Shown here piece by piece: positions 43,054-56,200 of a stretch of DNA of 64,000 nt. A program made the translations under genes and the position numbers. The number at the start of each line of letters is the position of its first letter. Positions within the stretch are counted from its first letter, which is position 1. The notes below the pieces were generated by a model. It was not told the DNA's origin, did no database searches, and worked only from the letters and a program-made list of their open reading frames with translations. This stretch comes from Haliclona indistincta (Eukaryota; Porifera; Demospongiae; Haplosclerida; Chalinidae): the NCBI GenBank assembly GCA_964017065.1, contig OZ024784.1, positions 14,675,152 to 14,739,151 on the forward strand. The letters are read 5' to 3'.

Positions 43054-45394
43054 TTAAACTGGTACTGGCGTTGAATTTAGATTATCAGTAAGAGATGCAC
43101 CTGGACCCTTCTTCGGTGAGAACATAGTCAAAACGTCATAGTGTTCAGAGGATCTTTTATTCTCATATACTTCACTAGTTTTAGAAGTCAAGCTTAATAC
43201 TTGTACAAATGATCTTCTGTTCACAACAACAGCTGCTGCAACAATGATACCAGTGATGATTAATACTAGTAGACCGACTACAACCACTGGTAACACTATC
43301 ATTAACTGCAGATTTACTGTCTCAGGATCTGAATGAAGAAGAATAACAATACGTTACTAACAGACACTAATATTGGGTCATGCTACAAACCAAAACTAAT
43401 ATTAAAGCACTAGGCTTATGCTTAGCTGTGCAGTGATAACAGTAAATTGTAATGCTGAAGCAGAATGCATGCACAAAGATCAACACTCTTCACTTCAGCA
43501 TTGCAAAGAGACCTAGATTACTCATAATCATCTGCCTACTGATGATATGTTTAACTATAATTTATAACTGCATGCTTGAGGTACGCTCATGCATGAACCA
43601 ACAACAGCTTATAGCAAACTTACTTCCCACGCCAGGTGAAGGAGTCATGCTGGCAAAAGGAGTCATCATAAGAACAGAAGACATTGAAGAACTTGAAATT
43701 GCTGGTACAATTACTGTTTACAAGCAATAAACGTAAATGGGCTTATACAAATACCTTGCATACCTGGTGATGAAGTGACGATTGCGCTAGTGGTGATATG
43801 GCTGCTGGTTAGTGGTGTGGAAGGAGAAACTATCGTACTAGTTGGAGTTGCAAACACAGTACCTGTGACAAGAATCATGCATGAGAAACTATGATTAATC
43901 AAACCTACCTTGAGTAACAGAGACAATGGCAGAAGACGTCAAGGTTCTTACAAGCATTCCGTTTGGATTTAAAACTCGGAGTAGCATACGATAGGTTCCG
44001 TTGTCGCTCGGAACAGTGTTGCTAACAGTGATGCTAATATCGCTCCATGGTAACCGCTGTCCAGTGTATGTTATGCGATCAGTATAATTGACAGTTGCAT
44101 TACAGAAATTAATTTTGTCTGGACAGAAGAAAATCGGCTCTGTAAAGTGCTCCACTCTGACCAGTGTGATGTTTTGGTTCTCATTACGAGGTCCAGCAAA
44201 GTTGAAGACCAATGATGCATTGATTTCAAAACTATCTCCTTCATTAACAATGATAGGTGGACCTGGTGGGCAATTATCATTAGAACAATCGACAAAACTT
44301 GGAGCTCCTAATACTGTGACATCGAATTGTGCATTTCCAACCATTCCTCCTCCCGATTGACAGTAATATAGTCCTTCGTTTCTGGGTCGTACTCCGGAGA
44401 TTCTCAGCATACCACCATTGGCACCAGTAGCTAGGTATTCATTGTAATTGTTAACATTAATAAGAGTGTTTACAGCAACCGCTGTTGGCATTCCAGGTGC
44501 TCGAAAATACCAATCCACATGATAAGAGCCAGGATCACAATCCAAAAGTAGGTCTGATGGTCTTTCTGAAGTACTAGTGGGCAGTCTAATGACTTGAGTT
44601 GCTATCGCTGAGAAATATAAAACAACAGCATTAATTCTGTCGTACTGAAAAGCATTCCATAATAAAAATTGCACATACTACCCTCATTCCCAGAACCAAT
44701 CATGCAAAATATATTTTTACATTTTTTCGGAGGCAGCTAGACCACGCGCTGTGTTAACTGATAGCACAATTAATTATAATGATATTGTCCAGAACGGTCC
44801 TCATATTTTGGATTTTGCTAGCATAGTTTGGTAATAATTGAAACAACAAGTTAACCATCATCATGCATTTACTTATGAGGCCAAATATTGAGCTTAATGG
44901 TCAATTTTACCACAAAATTACATATTGAAACTACTCTAAAATTATACACTCAACCATGCAATCAATATCCAATTGGTCACATAGATTGCAGTGAGTACCA
45001 ATCAATCTGATGCTTTTGTATTTAAAAAAACATACTGAGCATGTACTACATTGTTATTGGTTGTAAGTTCAATAGCTATCAGTGGAAATTGCATTTGCCT
45101 GACAAAAAAATAGTTTCTACAGAATTTTAGTACAGACAAAATAAGTTTGTATATGCATCCTTGGGTGTAGCTAGCTAGTTTGTGTATGCATCCTTGGATG
45201 TAGCTAGCTAGTTTTCAGCAAAATGTGATGTCTAACTGATTAGCAAACTGAGCAACATGCAACTTAAACACACAGAAAAGAGGAAATAGAGTTAAAAACA
45301 AAGTCAATAGTTTACTATATAAATGTAGATGAAGTTCACCTTGGGTACCAGCAACACACATTAGAAGCAGCATGACAGTGACTTTAAGAGACAT
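43054..45394 (-). CDS. Two-Ig-domain type I membrane protein, 401 aa (cluster member B)
   Basis: Five exons: 45340-45394 (signal peptide MSLKVTVMLLLMCVAGTQ), 43909-44607 (both Ig domains fused in one exon), 43764-43862 and 43624-43701 (stalk), 43054-43328 (TM and tail; 1206 nt). All junctions are phase 1. Ig1 has LLLDCDPGS, VDWYFRAPG and NEGLYYCQSG. Ig2 has FEINASLVFN and SDNGTYRMLL, lacking the second canonical cysteine. Ig2 has extra cysteines (DCSNDNCPPG, FCPDKINFC). The TM segment is VVVVGLLVLIITGIIVAAAVVV. The tail contains EVYENK and EHYDVL. Relative to A and C it has lost the intron between the two Ig domains. Intron 1 is 732 bp. Confidence 0.9.
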
Positions 45395-46336
45395 CTTGTT
45401 CACGCATAGTATAGTTTGTCCTTGATAAGCCATTCCTGGGGAAATACACGAAGAAGGGTTTGTTCTAGAGACCTGATTGTTTATCTATGTATAACAACTG
45501 AGATTTTATTGTTATTATAATTAAAAAAATAGCCACACAGTATTTGTTAATGGCTAAGCACAGGATATGAATGCACTTAATAGACTCCCTGTTTCGCCCA
45601 TTAGGAACCAGGGGGTCCACCTGAAAGTTACTTAGATAGGTTCTGTTTTATGTGGAAACATCTGCTGTACACATCTTCCACCTGGCGTGCGTTGTAAAAC
45701 AATGCAAAGTGCATAGATGCGTAAACGTACATGCTATGCAGGAGTACACAACCAACAGTCAATCAATCGGAACCATCCTTGTAAATATGCAGCTTGTACA
45801 TAACAAACATACTACGACAATAGCAGCAACCCATGATTATAATATTATTCAGAGAATAAAATTAATAGCTCAATGGCTATATGCTTTCACGTAGCTAGAG
45901 AGCAATACATGTAATATACATACAATCGGGCACACTACTGAGTTCATCAACATGTACATCTACATGTATATGTACAATATCAATGAGCTTTCAGTCTTCT
46001 AGCTACGCTTCGTATCTTATACAGTGCAGCTTTCTGTCAGCTAGCTCGGGAGATGTAGCATATAATAGCACTCATCCAAGCAGACAACACAATAGTGAAT
46101 AGCCGTTAGTCCGTGCCTCGCACCGTTTTGGGACTAAGACTGCTTAACTTAACTCACCTCAGTAACGATGCGTCGTTATCGGATACAAGCTCCACAGTTT
46201 TGCAAGCCTGAGTACAAAGCCACAGAGCTATTTATGTGGCCTGCCTTGGGGGTGACCAATAAAAATTCATAGAGGCGTGGCTATTAAGTGTGTTTCAAAA
46301 TAATTTTACAGAAAAATACCGGTAGACAAGTACTAG
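45395..46336. other. Intergenic between Ig cluster members B and C
   Basis: It holds the putative upstream region of member B; no coding exon was recognised. Just downstream of member B's start, in its first intron (about 45145-45215), a unit of roughly 33 bp containing GTAGCTAGCTAG is duplicated. Confidence 0.5.
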
Positions 46337-48012
46337 CTATACTGATTGCACTTTAGAGTTATATTCTTGTCCTAAACGAAATTCTCCATTTTCAGTGGGA
46401 GTAGAAGGAATTTCGGAGTCTTGAATCGAGCTTGGAAATGCTTTCTCCTTGCTAGTGCTGATATCAGTCCCTCGGGAATGCCTAACACCGAAAATGATCA
46501 AGAGAGTTCCAAGAAACAGCACTGTTGGCACCAGAACAATTATTAGTGCTACTGAAATAATTACTGGATCTGCAAAATTCAAAAAATTATAATGAAAGAG
46601 TGTCTATAATAAAGGCAATGACACTACAGTTATCGCTAATAATAATGTCATAATCAATATTGTACCTAGTTGATTAGAGGCAGCTGTAGGACGTGGAGAC
46701 GAGGTTTGTGCCGTTGTCAGTGTATGTATATTAGTCATTGAAGAGTAGTCAGTTTTAATTGTTGATGAGACCATGATGCCACTCGTAACAGTGATGATGC
46801 TTGTAATGATGGTGACAGAGGCTGTTTAGAGGAGATTAGAGCAAGTTGAATCATCATTGAGAGAGCACTCACATTGTGTGCTGGAGCTGGTTATGATTGT
46901 TGCTGATGGTGGTATGTGACTTGATGTAACGGCTAAACAAATGAAAATAATAATAGTATTGATACTCTCTACATGTACCTTACCTTCCGTAACAGTGATG
47001 TTCATTGGAGACAAAATAGTTATTACGGAATTTCCATGGGGATTTTTAATAACTACTTCAACTTGATAACGACCACTGTCATTCAAACGAGAATCACTAA
47101 TATTAACAGTGATATTTTTCCATGGTAGTAATCGTTGGTCAGCTGTATGTGTGTAGCGAGGATTGGGGGATGTAAATATACAACCAGCGTCAGAACATCC
47201 AAATATCAAATGGTTCAATCTCAGTCTGACAAATTTAATTTCTTGATTAATTCCTCGAAAGCCTCCATTAAGAAAAACCAATGAAATATTTATAACAAAA
47301 CTGCTCCCTAGAGTCACATTCATTGGCGGTTGAGGGCAGCAGGTATGATTACATCCAGCAAACTGAGGAATACCTGAAGTTGTAGAAAAACGTTTAAGTT
47401 AACAATAACCACTTGTCACCAGCTGAATGAACAATACCTAGTACGGTAACATTGTTTTGTCTTGAACCAGGAGTCTCCTCATTGTTCGCACCAATACCAA
47501 CACAGCGATACAGCCCCTCATGGTGGGATTGTACTCCAGTGATTACCAAATCTCCCGTGTTTTGATGTGAAAAATGCTCACTAGGTATGTCTAATTGAAC
47601 AAATTCGCTGCTATTAGATCTCTTCAGTTCCCATTTAACACTATCAAATCCTCCTTGGAGCTTACAGTCTATAGGAAGATCATCTCCACCTAGTGCTGGT
47701 ACATATAGTACGTCTGAAAAAAGGCAAAAAAAAGTATTTCATAACGTACGTACAAAACAAGTTCCAACCTTTGTGCCCAAAGTAAAACAAGTTATTACAT
47801 GCAATTAGACTCTACAAATTTATCAAGATTAAATCACTCACAATAGAATCCTATCACTATTATACTGTCGCTTTCGCTTTACATTTATGGCATAAGTGAA
47901 TAATATCTGAAGCATCCTAACCTTGTGATGCACACATAGTAGCAGTGAGTAGTATAGTATAGTACAGGAATATGAGTTGATTGGTCTCTGTTGTTCCCAA
48001 TAGTTTCAACAT
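46337..48012 (-). CDS. Two-Ig-domain type I membrane protein, 401 aa (cluster member C)
   Basis: Six phase-1 exons: 47922-48012 (signal peptide, MLKLLGTTETNQLIFLYYTI), 47438-47713 (Ig1), 46984-47373 (Ig2), 46873-46932 and 46666-46821 (Ser/Thr stalk), 46337-46569 (TM and tail; 1206 nt). Ig1 has PIDCKLQGG, VKWELKRS and HEGLYRCVG. Ig2 has FVINISLVFL and NDSGRYQVEV, again lacking the normal Ig cysteine pair but with CNHTCCPQ and FGCSDAGC. The TM segment is VALIIVLVPTVLFLGTLLII. The tail has a single YNSKV motif. Exon layout and sequence place it with A and B, and Ig2 is closest to that of B (LPW-I-V and TVTxG end). Confidence 0.9.
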
Positions 48013-50225
48013 CCCGATAACTGTAGAACACCTGTGAACACAACTATTAATATGGTCTGGAATCTATAGGAGGAAGAGAGAAACAACAAGCACAGTCTAC
48101 TCAAGTAGTTTTACTCCTACACATTTTAGCAGATGTATAGAGTGTAATTCCTAGAATATTCATGTTGACATTTCCACATATAAGTGGTTTACTATAAGTC
48201 TACTCTACAAACAAATTCCAAGGAAATCACAAAGGAACAGATTACCACATCAACAGTATTATGGAAAATCACAGACAATTATAACACTGAGAACCCATGG
48301 CAGTTCCTACTATTGAAGCACATAATGAGAATGTATACCAGCCACAAATTTAACAGTTGACATAAATCAATGCATAACCTCAATTTTTCATTCTTTGTTA
48401 CAAAATTTGAATCCCTATAATTTTCTGTGGATGTATAATGGAGACAGAAGTACACTATAGAGAATCCATAGATGTAGAGGGCTTTCCCAGCTTTATACAA
48501 TATCTGAAATTTCTTGCAATGGTCTATTATCGATGGTATAACAGGTATCCAGAGTTAGTCAACTTAGAGTGAGGTAGCAAACGTCTGGATGACAGCGAAA
48601 GTTTCTAATGGATGGGTTTTATGCACTTGCTTTAGTTAGTGCCTAGTGGTCCGCATGGTCACTACCGACCCTGCAAAGTATACTACATGTACGTGCTGCA
48701 ACTGTGCTCATTCCAAACACAGAAAGAAGACTATGGACTGTAATGGAACCCACTGCTACTGTACTGCAATGTTGTCATGGGCCTCTGACCCTACAGGTAT
48801 CCACATGAATCATTACGTCCAAATGCTAGCATAGCGACATGAATGCTAGAATTCTCCGTCAACATGATGTTTGTTCAGATTGTTGAAATGCTTCTTTTTA
48901 ACACTTCATGTGACGCTCCATCGTAATATTGCTAGTTCACATTGCTTGCATGTGTTATGTTGTTTATCACACATGAGTGCATGAGATACTCACAACCTAG
49001 TACTCTCATTGGTTCTAGTCTACATTAGTAACAAAAACTAAAGGCTTCAACCTATAAGGTCACAATAACAACTTCACTCACCATGTAGAGCATTACACAT
49101 TGAAAGTTATAAATAATAGGAGTGTGTGTTTACCTGAAACTACTACATGAGATGTTAGGGGGCTGTGGTAGAACAGCACTCAGCCGTATATGCCTGAGGG
49201 CAGGTGTTGGATATAGTTTGTCTCTGCAGCTTTATTAATTGACACTTTAGCTTCTGAGAATCAATAAATGAAAGAACAACATTGAGGGATGCATGATAGC
49301 CAGAGTACTACGTGGTGGTGATTGCAAATGTAAACAATATTTACCACAAAATGAGACGGGGGGTACTATCGAGGCACTTTGTAACCAGCTGTATACGGTT
49401 GAGCAGTACAGTACTAGTAGCTAGCTATAGCTACCTAGTATAATATTCATGCAGAATAATAATTATAGGACGACGATTCAATGTAGTGAACAAACTGTAT
49501 ACTCATGACTCACCTGGTACGCTGTGGCACCATCCAGCTGCAGCATATAAAATAGTAGCAGTAGTAGCTTTTACAGGAGAAGTTACACAGTCACGTCTAG
49601 CTAGCTAGGTGTCTTGTACATGTAAATAAAAAAAGTTTTTCCGTATTTTTCCGTATTCAATTATCCGGACTTGTCGGGACTTGTACACGTGTAAGGTCAA
49701 GGTCACATGGTGAGTCTTCTATTTCGGGGTTTCACCAATATTATAGTCAATGTCATTATGTGTCTGTCAGATAGTCCTTATTACTTCCTGTGTTGGGGTA
49801 TGTTATAGACAGGTTTTGGATGTACAACATGCAGAAATAATTATTATAATCTTTATTTTGACCATTATAATTTCAAAATTGTCATATTGCACTAAAAGAC
49901 CATTATAATTAAGGTTTTTAGTAAGATCCTCCCACTATATGATGGGCGAAATTAGCACATGTTCTGTACTGTGAAGACGTCATAACCATAATTAAAGAGA
50001 TAGAGATTATGTGTGAAAACTCATTTTCACACATGAGTAGCCGCCATCTTAGTTCGAGGTCATCCCTACATACCCATTTCCATGCTATTTTCACATCCTG
50101 GTTATAAACTTGTTCATTTTCAGGAAAGTCCCAGAAATCATGTATTGCTGAACAGCGTACAACTGCAGACACATGTGTACACTATATACATGCTGATTAG
50201 ATTATAATTATTATTTGCTCTAGTT
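48013..50225. other. Intergenic, upstream of both Ig member C and UTP3/SAS10
   Basis: No supportable exon was found. 50000-50085 carries a dispersed repeat (shared core ACTCATTTTCACACATGAGT) also present at about 11440-11490. The divergent promoters of the Ig gene and UTP3/SAS10 must lie at its ends. Confidence 0.5.
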
Positions 50226-53200
50226 ATGGGGCGTGGTCGAAGAGTGATTAGACAGCTGTCTCGGGCTGATGAGTCTGCTATCAGAAGAAAGACAACACAG
50301 GAGGATATTGTGGTGGGTGGGTGTTTGACCCAGGTAGTTATTGTGTATTTCACAGACTGAGGAGGATCTTCTCTATGACGAAATAAGTCAACACCACAAC
50401 TTGAAGGAAAAGGTTACAGATAGTGCTGCATGTATATACTCATTGTATGTACTATATACATGTACGCACATCCTGTATAACTGGTGTTTTGTACACTGTG
50501 TGTCTCCCACTAAGTGTGAGTGGAACCAGTACTACATTCTTGGAAGCAGTTGTGTAGTGTAAAGTGAAAGATAAACTTATTCAAAGTATTAAATGTTTTC
50601 CTTGACAAGCATAATATAAGGTTCTTCGTACTTCCAGTGTTTATACAATAATATGAAATGTACACATTGACGTAAGTTATTCTAGGCATGGTATTTGTAC
50701 ATTGATGCTCTAATGGACTAATGCTACACGTGCATCAACCCTGATGCTGACACGACTTGTTTAGCGATGGCACTGGAATAAACTCAAGTTCGAGATGATC
50801 CTGCATCACCAGCTAGCACAGCTTAGACCAACAGATAGCTGTGTTGACGTCCGTAGTTGTATAAATGCTAGTGATCACAAAGCAACTCATAGGCTACTGA
50901 GTTGACATTGATAATTCATTTTGTTGTAGATTCTGCTAGAGCGATCAGGATGTACAGAGTACTCTTCAGAAGACGAACCACTCATAGTAAGCTAAGCTGA
51001 CTCTCTTAATTTTGCAATATCCTGTTGTCGATTTTCCACTGAATAATATTCCCCATTAATCGTAGTCAATTGTGTGTAACCATAGTCAATGGTTGATATT
51101 CCTCATAGGGAACTTTGAATTGTAGCATAAGGAAATTCAAAGCATGTTGCATTTGTCATGAAGGGAAATATAATATGATTCATATCTCACACAGGAGGGA
51201 GATGTAGAGGAAGTTATGCCATTGCTATGTTCTGATAGTGACACTGAGGTAATATTATAGTTCTTGAGTTGATTTCACTGTAATAAGAACCTTTTGAGGA
51301 GGAGGAAGATGAAGACAATGAGACCGAGGATGAGAACAGAAATGAGACTGAGGATGTTCAGAGTAGTACCAGTGAACAAGATGAAGAGCAAGGTAGATAG
51401 TAAACATTGTAATGGTGTGTCTAATTCATAAAGGAAGCTTTTGTTGTATACAGAAGATATTCACTAGTACTTCTCTTTACTAATAATAAGAGACCTAGTG
51501 CATTAATTTTTGCTTAATCAACTATTATTATCCAGTACCATCTCAAGCATGGGGTCACTCAAAAGCAGTCTATTACAATACTGACTATGTTGATGATGAG
51601 GCTGGAGGATCCTCGGATGAGGAGTTAGCTGAGGAGGAAGAGAGAGAGGCGTTGGACATGCAGCAGCGTCTGGCTGGTTCCCTGGAGGAGAGAGACTTTG
51701 GAATAGAGCCACTTATGGTGAGAGAAATGAGTTTCTCAAGAGAGTGGCCACATGTAGTATATGGTAGAAGCTGAGCAGACATTGTGGATCGATAGAGAGA
51801 TAGAGTATTTTACTATCAGTTATCTGCTTAGGAATTTACAGCTAGTGAGAAGGCCAGTGCAGTAGTGAAATCACCCGTCAATCTGGCTGAGCTGAATGAT
51901 CAAGACAAGATAAAAGTTAGTTGTTGTAAATGTAACCACTGACATGCATAACTGACATTATTACAATACAGTACACTATTATGTATACTGTTTGTTCCAC
52001 ACCAGCTATTGTGCCTAGAGTCCCCTGAGTTCATGGACTTATACAGTGATTGCAAGACCAAACTGAAGGAGGAAGTGGATACACTGAGCCCTCTTGTAGT
52101 GTCAGCTAGGAATTCAACACTACCTACCACTACTCAGGTAGTCTAAGTAAAGTGACAGATGGTTGTAAACAAACAGTGGTTTACTATCCATCAGTTACTA
52201 CAGTCTTCTTCTCATATAGGGTTTGAGTTACTTGAACACAAAGTCTATGCTATTCAAAATGTATGTGGGATAACAAATACAAATTGTTTGTCTATTGCTA
52301 TTATTCCAGGTATTGTCTAAATGTCATGTACTATCTGTATCTCAAGGCTAAGCGGCTGTCAGTGATAGAGCATCCGGTAGTTACTAGAATTGTTCAACTG
52401 AGAGAGGTTAGTTGTCATAGCAATTTAGTAGTACCCATTCTGGTTTCAGTTGATAGGTAACCTAAGCGCTGTGGATGATATCCTCAAAAGTGATCTATCT
52501 GATGCCGTAGCTTTACTCAAGGTAGTTCCTGACATCAGCCATGGAAGCAGAGATGCTCCTGCGTCAACTACTACCACTAATAAGGTTACCAGCTAAGTAC
52601 AGTGACAGATGGATACCAGGATGTTATCCAAACTTTTACTCATAGAAGCACTATAAACTCGTGCACGATTTTCAGAGAAACAGTTTGTTACTTCCTGATC
52701 GGGTACATGGGTAAAAAATTTAAATGGGCATCAACAGCCAGTCTGGCAGACCCATTTGCGGAAGAGCACGAGCTCAGAGCATGATGCTCTAGCTTGTTAA
52801 CACTAATAGTAGTGTGGTGTTGTCATGCAGACGCCTACTCTATCCCTTGTTCGACTTGTTGACAGAGCTATGTAGGCTCTTTGTTTCGTAATCAACACAT
52901 CTTGTATGCACTGATAGTCTGATACCAGTAAGGATTCAAATGTGTATGTTTCATCGGTTTTGTTTAGTTTTGTGTAATAACTGTGCAGATAAAACTATGA
53001 TGCCTATTAAGGTAGTACATCTGTGTCGTGTTGAATCTGATGTTTATTGAGACTTCTGGTTGTGTTCACTAAAATGATATATCATTTCAGTATTTTGGTG
53101 GACACTAGTTGTTGTAGGGCTTTGTGTATTACAGTAGAGTACTCACTCCTTACTTAGTACAAGGCTTCATTAGAAGAGAGAGCTGCATTGTTCTGTGGTA

Positions 53201-56200
53201 TTTTACACATAGTGTATGGACGGTTGTTCTTGTCTATTTTCCATCATTTCAGTTATTATGGTAAAACAAATTCACCAAGCTTGCAGATTGTGTAAATTAT
53301 CATTGTGATATGCACATGAACATATCACATGAGCTATGCATACCTTGACTCTTTGAGTATCGATTCATAAAAAATAAAGGAATCAGACTATCAAATCAAA
53401 CTAGGCCTCTGCTAACAAACTGACTGCATCATTTTGTGTTCAGTTCTAACAAAGTATCGAAGACCGGCACTCTAAATGTGCATTCATCGTCTCATAGAGG
53501 TTGGGGTGGGGCCAAGGGCAGAAAACTGTTCGTGTAGCAGTCAACTTGGAGCTTGTTTGGCTAGGTCAGACTTTAACCAGTTAAGCACCTCACCTCATGG
53601 TTCTTTGGCTCATGCTCTATTGCCTCTCTTGTGCAACTGTAGAGCACTCCACACAATGAACACGAAAAATGTATAGAAACCACTCCCAGTTCATCAGTAT
53701 TATATTATAGTATTTACTTTGACTAGTTGAAATTAAGTCGTGATTGAAACTGCTACTGTTTCTATTATTGATTTGGGTAAATGATGAATAGCCTGTGCAC
53801 TGTTCACAATTTCTGCATTGAGATTTAACTTGCATGAAACTGAATGTTTACAATGATAACAATGTTTTGCTAGTGGTTGGAGCATCTTAATGACAGCCTC
53901 AAAGAATACAAAAATTGTTTTTCCATTTCTGAAAACTTTTTGATAAAATAGTCATCAATTAGTCATCATCTATCTCTTATTGCCCACTCAGTATTTGTCA
54001 CTATATTCAGGTTTTTTGTATATCATAATTGTACCGTATTTTCGTGAGATAAAAGCTAAAATTTTCAAATTTGCATAGCAATCGCGTGAATAGTCTGTAA
54101 TTCTCAAAATCCATCTCCCTCCCACGACAATTTCTAGCACCAAAAAAATTAATTGTTCAGACGGTGTTCAGATGTCAAAATTTTCATGATTGGGAAAATT
54201 GAACCAGTGGTGTAGCAATTAAGGGGCTGTACATTTAAATAGGATCATAGATAATATCTATGGTAGGTAGGATAAAATAATTTTCTTTTTGGGGGGACGA
54301 GTCTGATTGAGTCCTGCATTGATTGAACAATGTCCTGCGTGAGCTATGTATCTATCAATCTATGCATATGTTACGACCCGATTCACAACCTTTGACCCGC
54401 TTCGAAGCCAGTCGACCGGTTTCGAAGCGGGTTAGCTAGCTGCGCGCCAGATTCAAAGCGTGCATAATGCTAAGTGCGCGCATGTGATAGACTTCGATTA
54501 CTAAACATAACGTGTACTCTGAGTGTCCATATACATTGCATCACAATCGTACTGTTCTTTAAATTTGCTTCCATGTACAGGAGTCACGTCTGAAGAAGAA
54601 GCTGTGACATGTTCCTATGAATTTTAGTGTAGTTTGATTGTTAAAACGCATGCACACAACATTTCTTACTGCGCTGCGTTGCTGAACCACTCGTAACGGC
54701 ATTCCTGTCAATTTAGCAGGTAGGCTTGCTGTGCTGTGCTGCGCTGCTAAACCACTTACAACGACGCTCCTGTTGATGACTGTAGTAGCACATGATGCTC
54801 TAAATCACCTCTGCGGATGCTTTCCAGTCTTGCTGCGCTGCACTGCAGTGAGCTATAACCGCGACAGCACTCCTACGTAGGTTCTGTTGATCTAGCATGC
54901 AGGTGGGCACCTGAAGCATTGAAACGTTCGGTTTTAAACCAGGTCAACTGAGTTATGTGGTTGTAAATCGGGTTAACTGGCTTTGAAACCGGCGGCCGGC
55001 TTCGAAACGGGTCAGGTAGTGAATCGGGTCGTAACACATAATTATGTACGTCAGTCTATAAATGTCCTTGTGTTCTAACATTTACATTCGTACCATGTGA
55101 ATTGTTTAGTATTAAGCATTCCTGCCCACTACTGTTTGTCTAACAGCTTGTGTAATATATTTACCCTTGTACGCATATGTCCAAGGGTTAAACGTTTGAA
55201 TCATTGGTCGGTATGTGCGTGCATGTGTGTGTGTGTGTGTGCGTGCTTGTGTTGGAGTGCGTGTGTGTGTGTGAGCGTGCTTGTGTGTGTGTGCGTGTGT
55301 GTGCGTGCATGTGTGTGTGAGTGCGTGCGTGCGTGCGTGCATGCATGCGTGTGTGTGGTGGTTTCCACTCAAATTTCCACAACTGAGTTTAGTTAGCCAT
55401 GATGATTAGCCTGAGTGAGTATGTATATGCAACTGTTCAGTGCTGGTGAGCTGCAGCACCTAGAGTATAAAGAATTCTAGTTCTCAATGCATTTATCCTG
55501 TTTTACTTCTATTGTATAATTTTCCAGCTGTCCAGTCCAAGGAAGGATACTACAAGTAGAAAGAGAAGGAGCAAACAGGTGACCTTCGATGATCCACTGG
55601 CATACTATGAGGAGGTCAAATCAGCTAAGAAGAGAAAGAAAGCTGAACATCAGAAAAGCAACGACATGAAAGACAATGTCCCAGAATTATTAACTGTTGA
55701 AGCCGATGGTAAAAGAGCTATAACATATCAGGTTAGCTGTTCTTGCATTGCTTTTCACTCACACAATCTCAATGACAAAACAAAAGTTAATACTACAGTC
55801 ATTGGTATCCGGTCGATCTCTAATCCGGCTGTCCAGCCCCTTCGCCGTATGAGAATGGAAGTTGTTCCAGTGGAATGTAGAGCACATCAAGTTATAAAAT
55901 GGTGACAGATAGTGTTTGACAATCTAGCTCACAAAATTGACTGAAGAAGCAAGCTTCGGTTTAAAGCACAGGCACTTTCTGTATCAGGTTTATACAGCGC
56001 ACGTTACAAACATGAGTGTGCAGGCTCGCTCTAACCTGCTTACTCACAACCATTACCTTTGGTAGCTCATTCCTAATTCATTAGCATGCCTAAACACACA
56101 TTAATTTTGCTGCTGCCAACACTACATGAATTCTTAGCTTATGTTGCACATGGGCAAACTTATTTTTGCATGGCCAATTTCATTTTTACATAGACAAAAT

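Larger units (their letters stand above)
52585..55527. other. Long intron of UTP3 with repeats, no nested gene recognised
   Basis: A 2.9-kb intron, long for this locus. It contains a mariner-type terminus (CCGTATTTTCGTGAG near 54034), the TIR element at 54369-55036 and the GT-rich microsatellite at about 55205-55357. Open frames near 53476 and 55097 are non-coding or microsatellite-derived. Confidence 0.6.

Noticed and set aside
55097..55396. Cys/Val-rich 99-aa frame and opposing His/Thr-rich frames
   Set aside because: Produced by the GT/GC microsatellite in a UTP3 intron.
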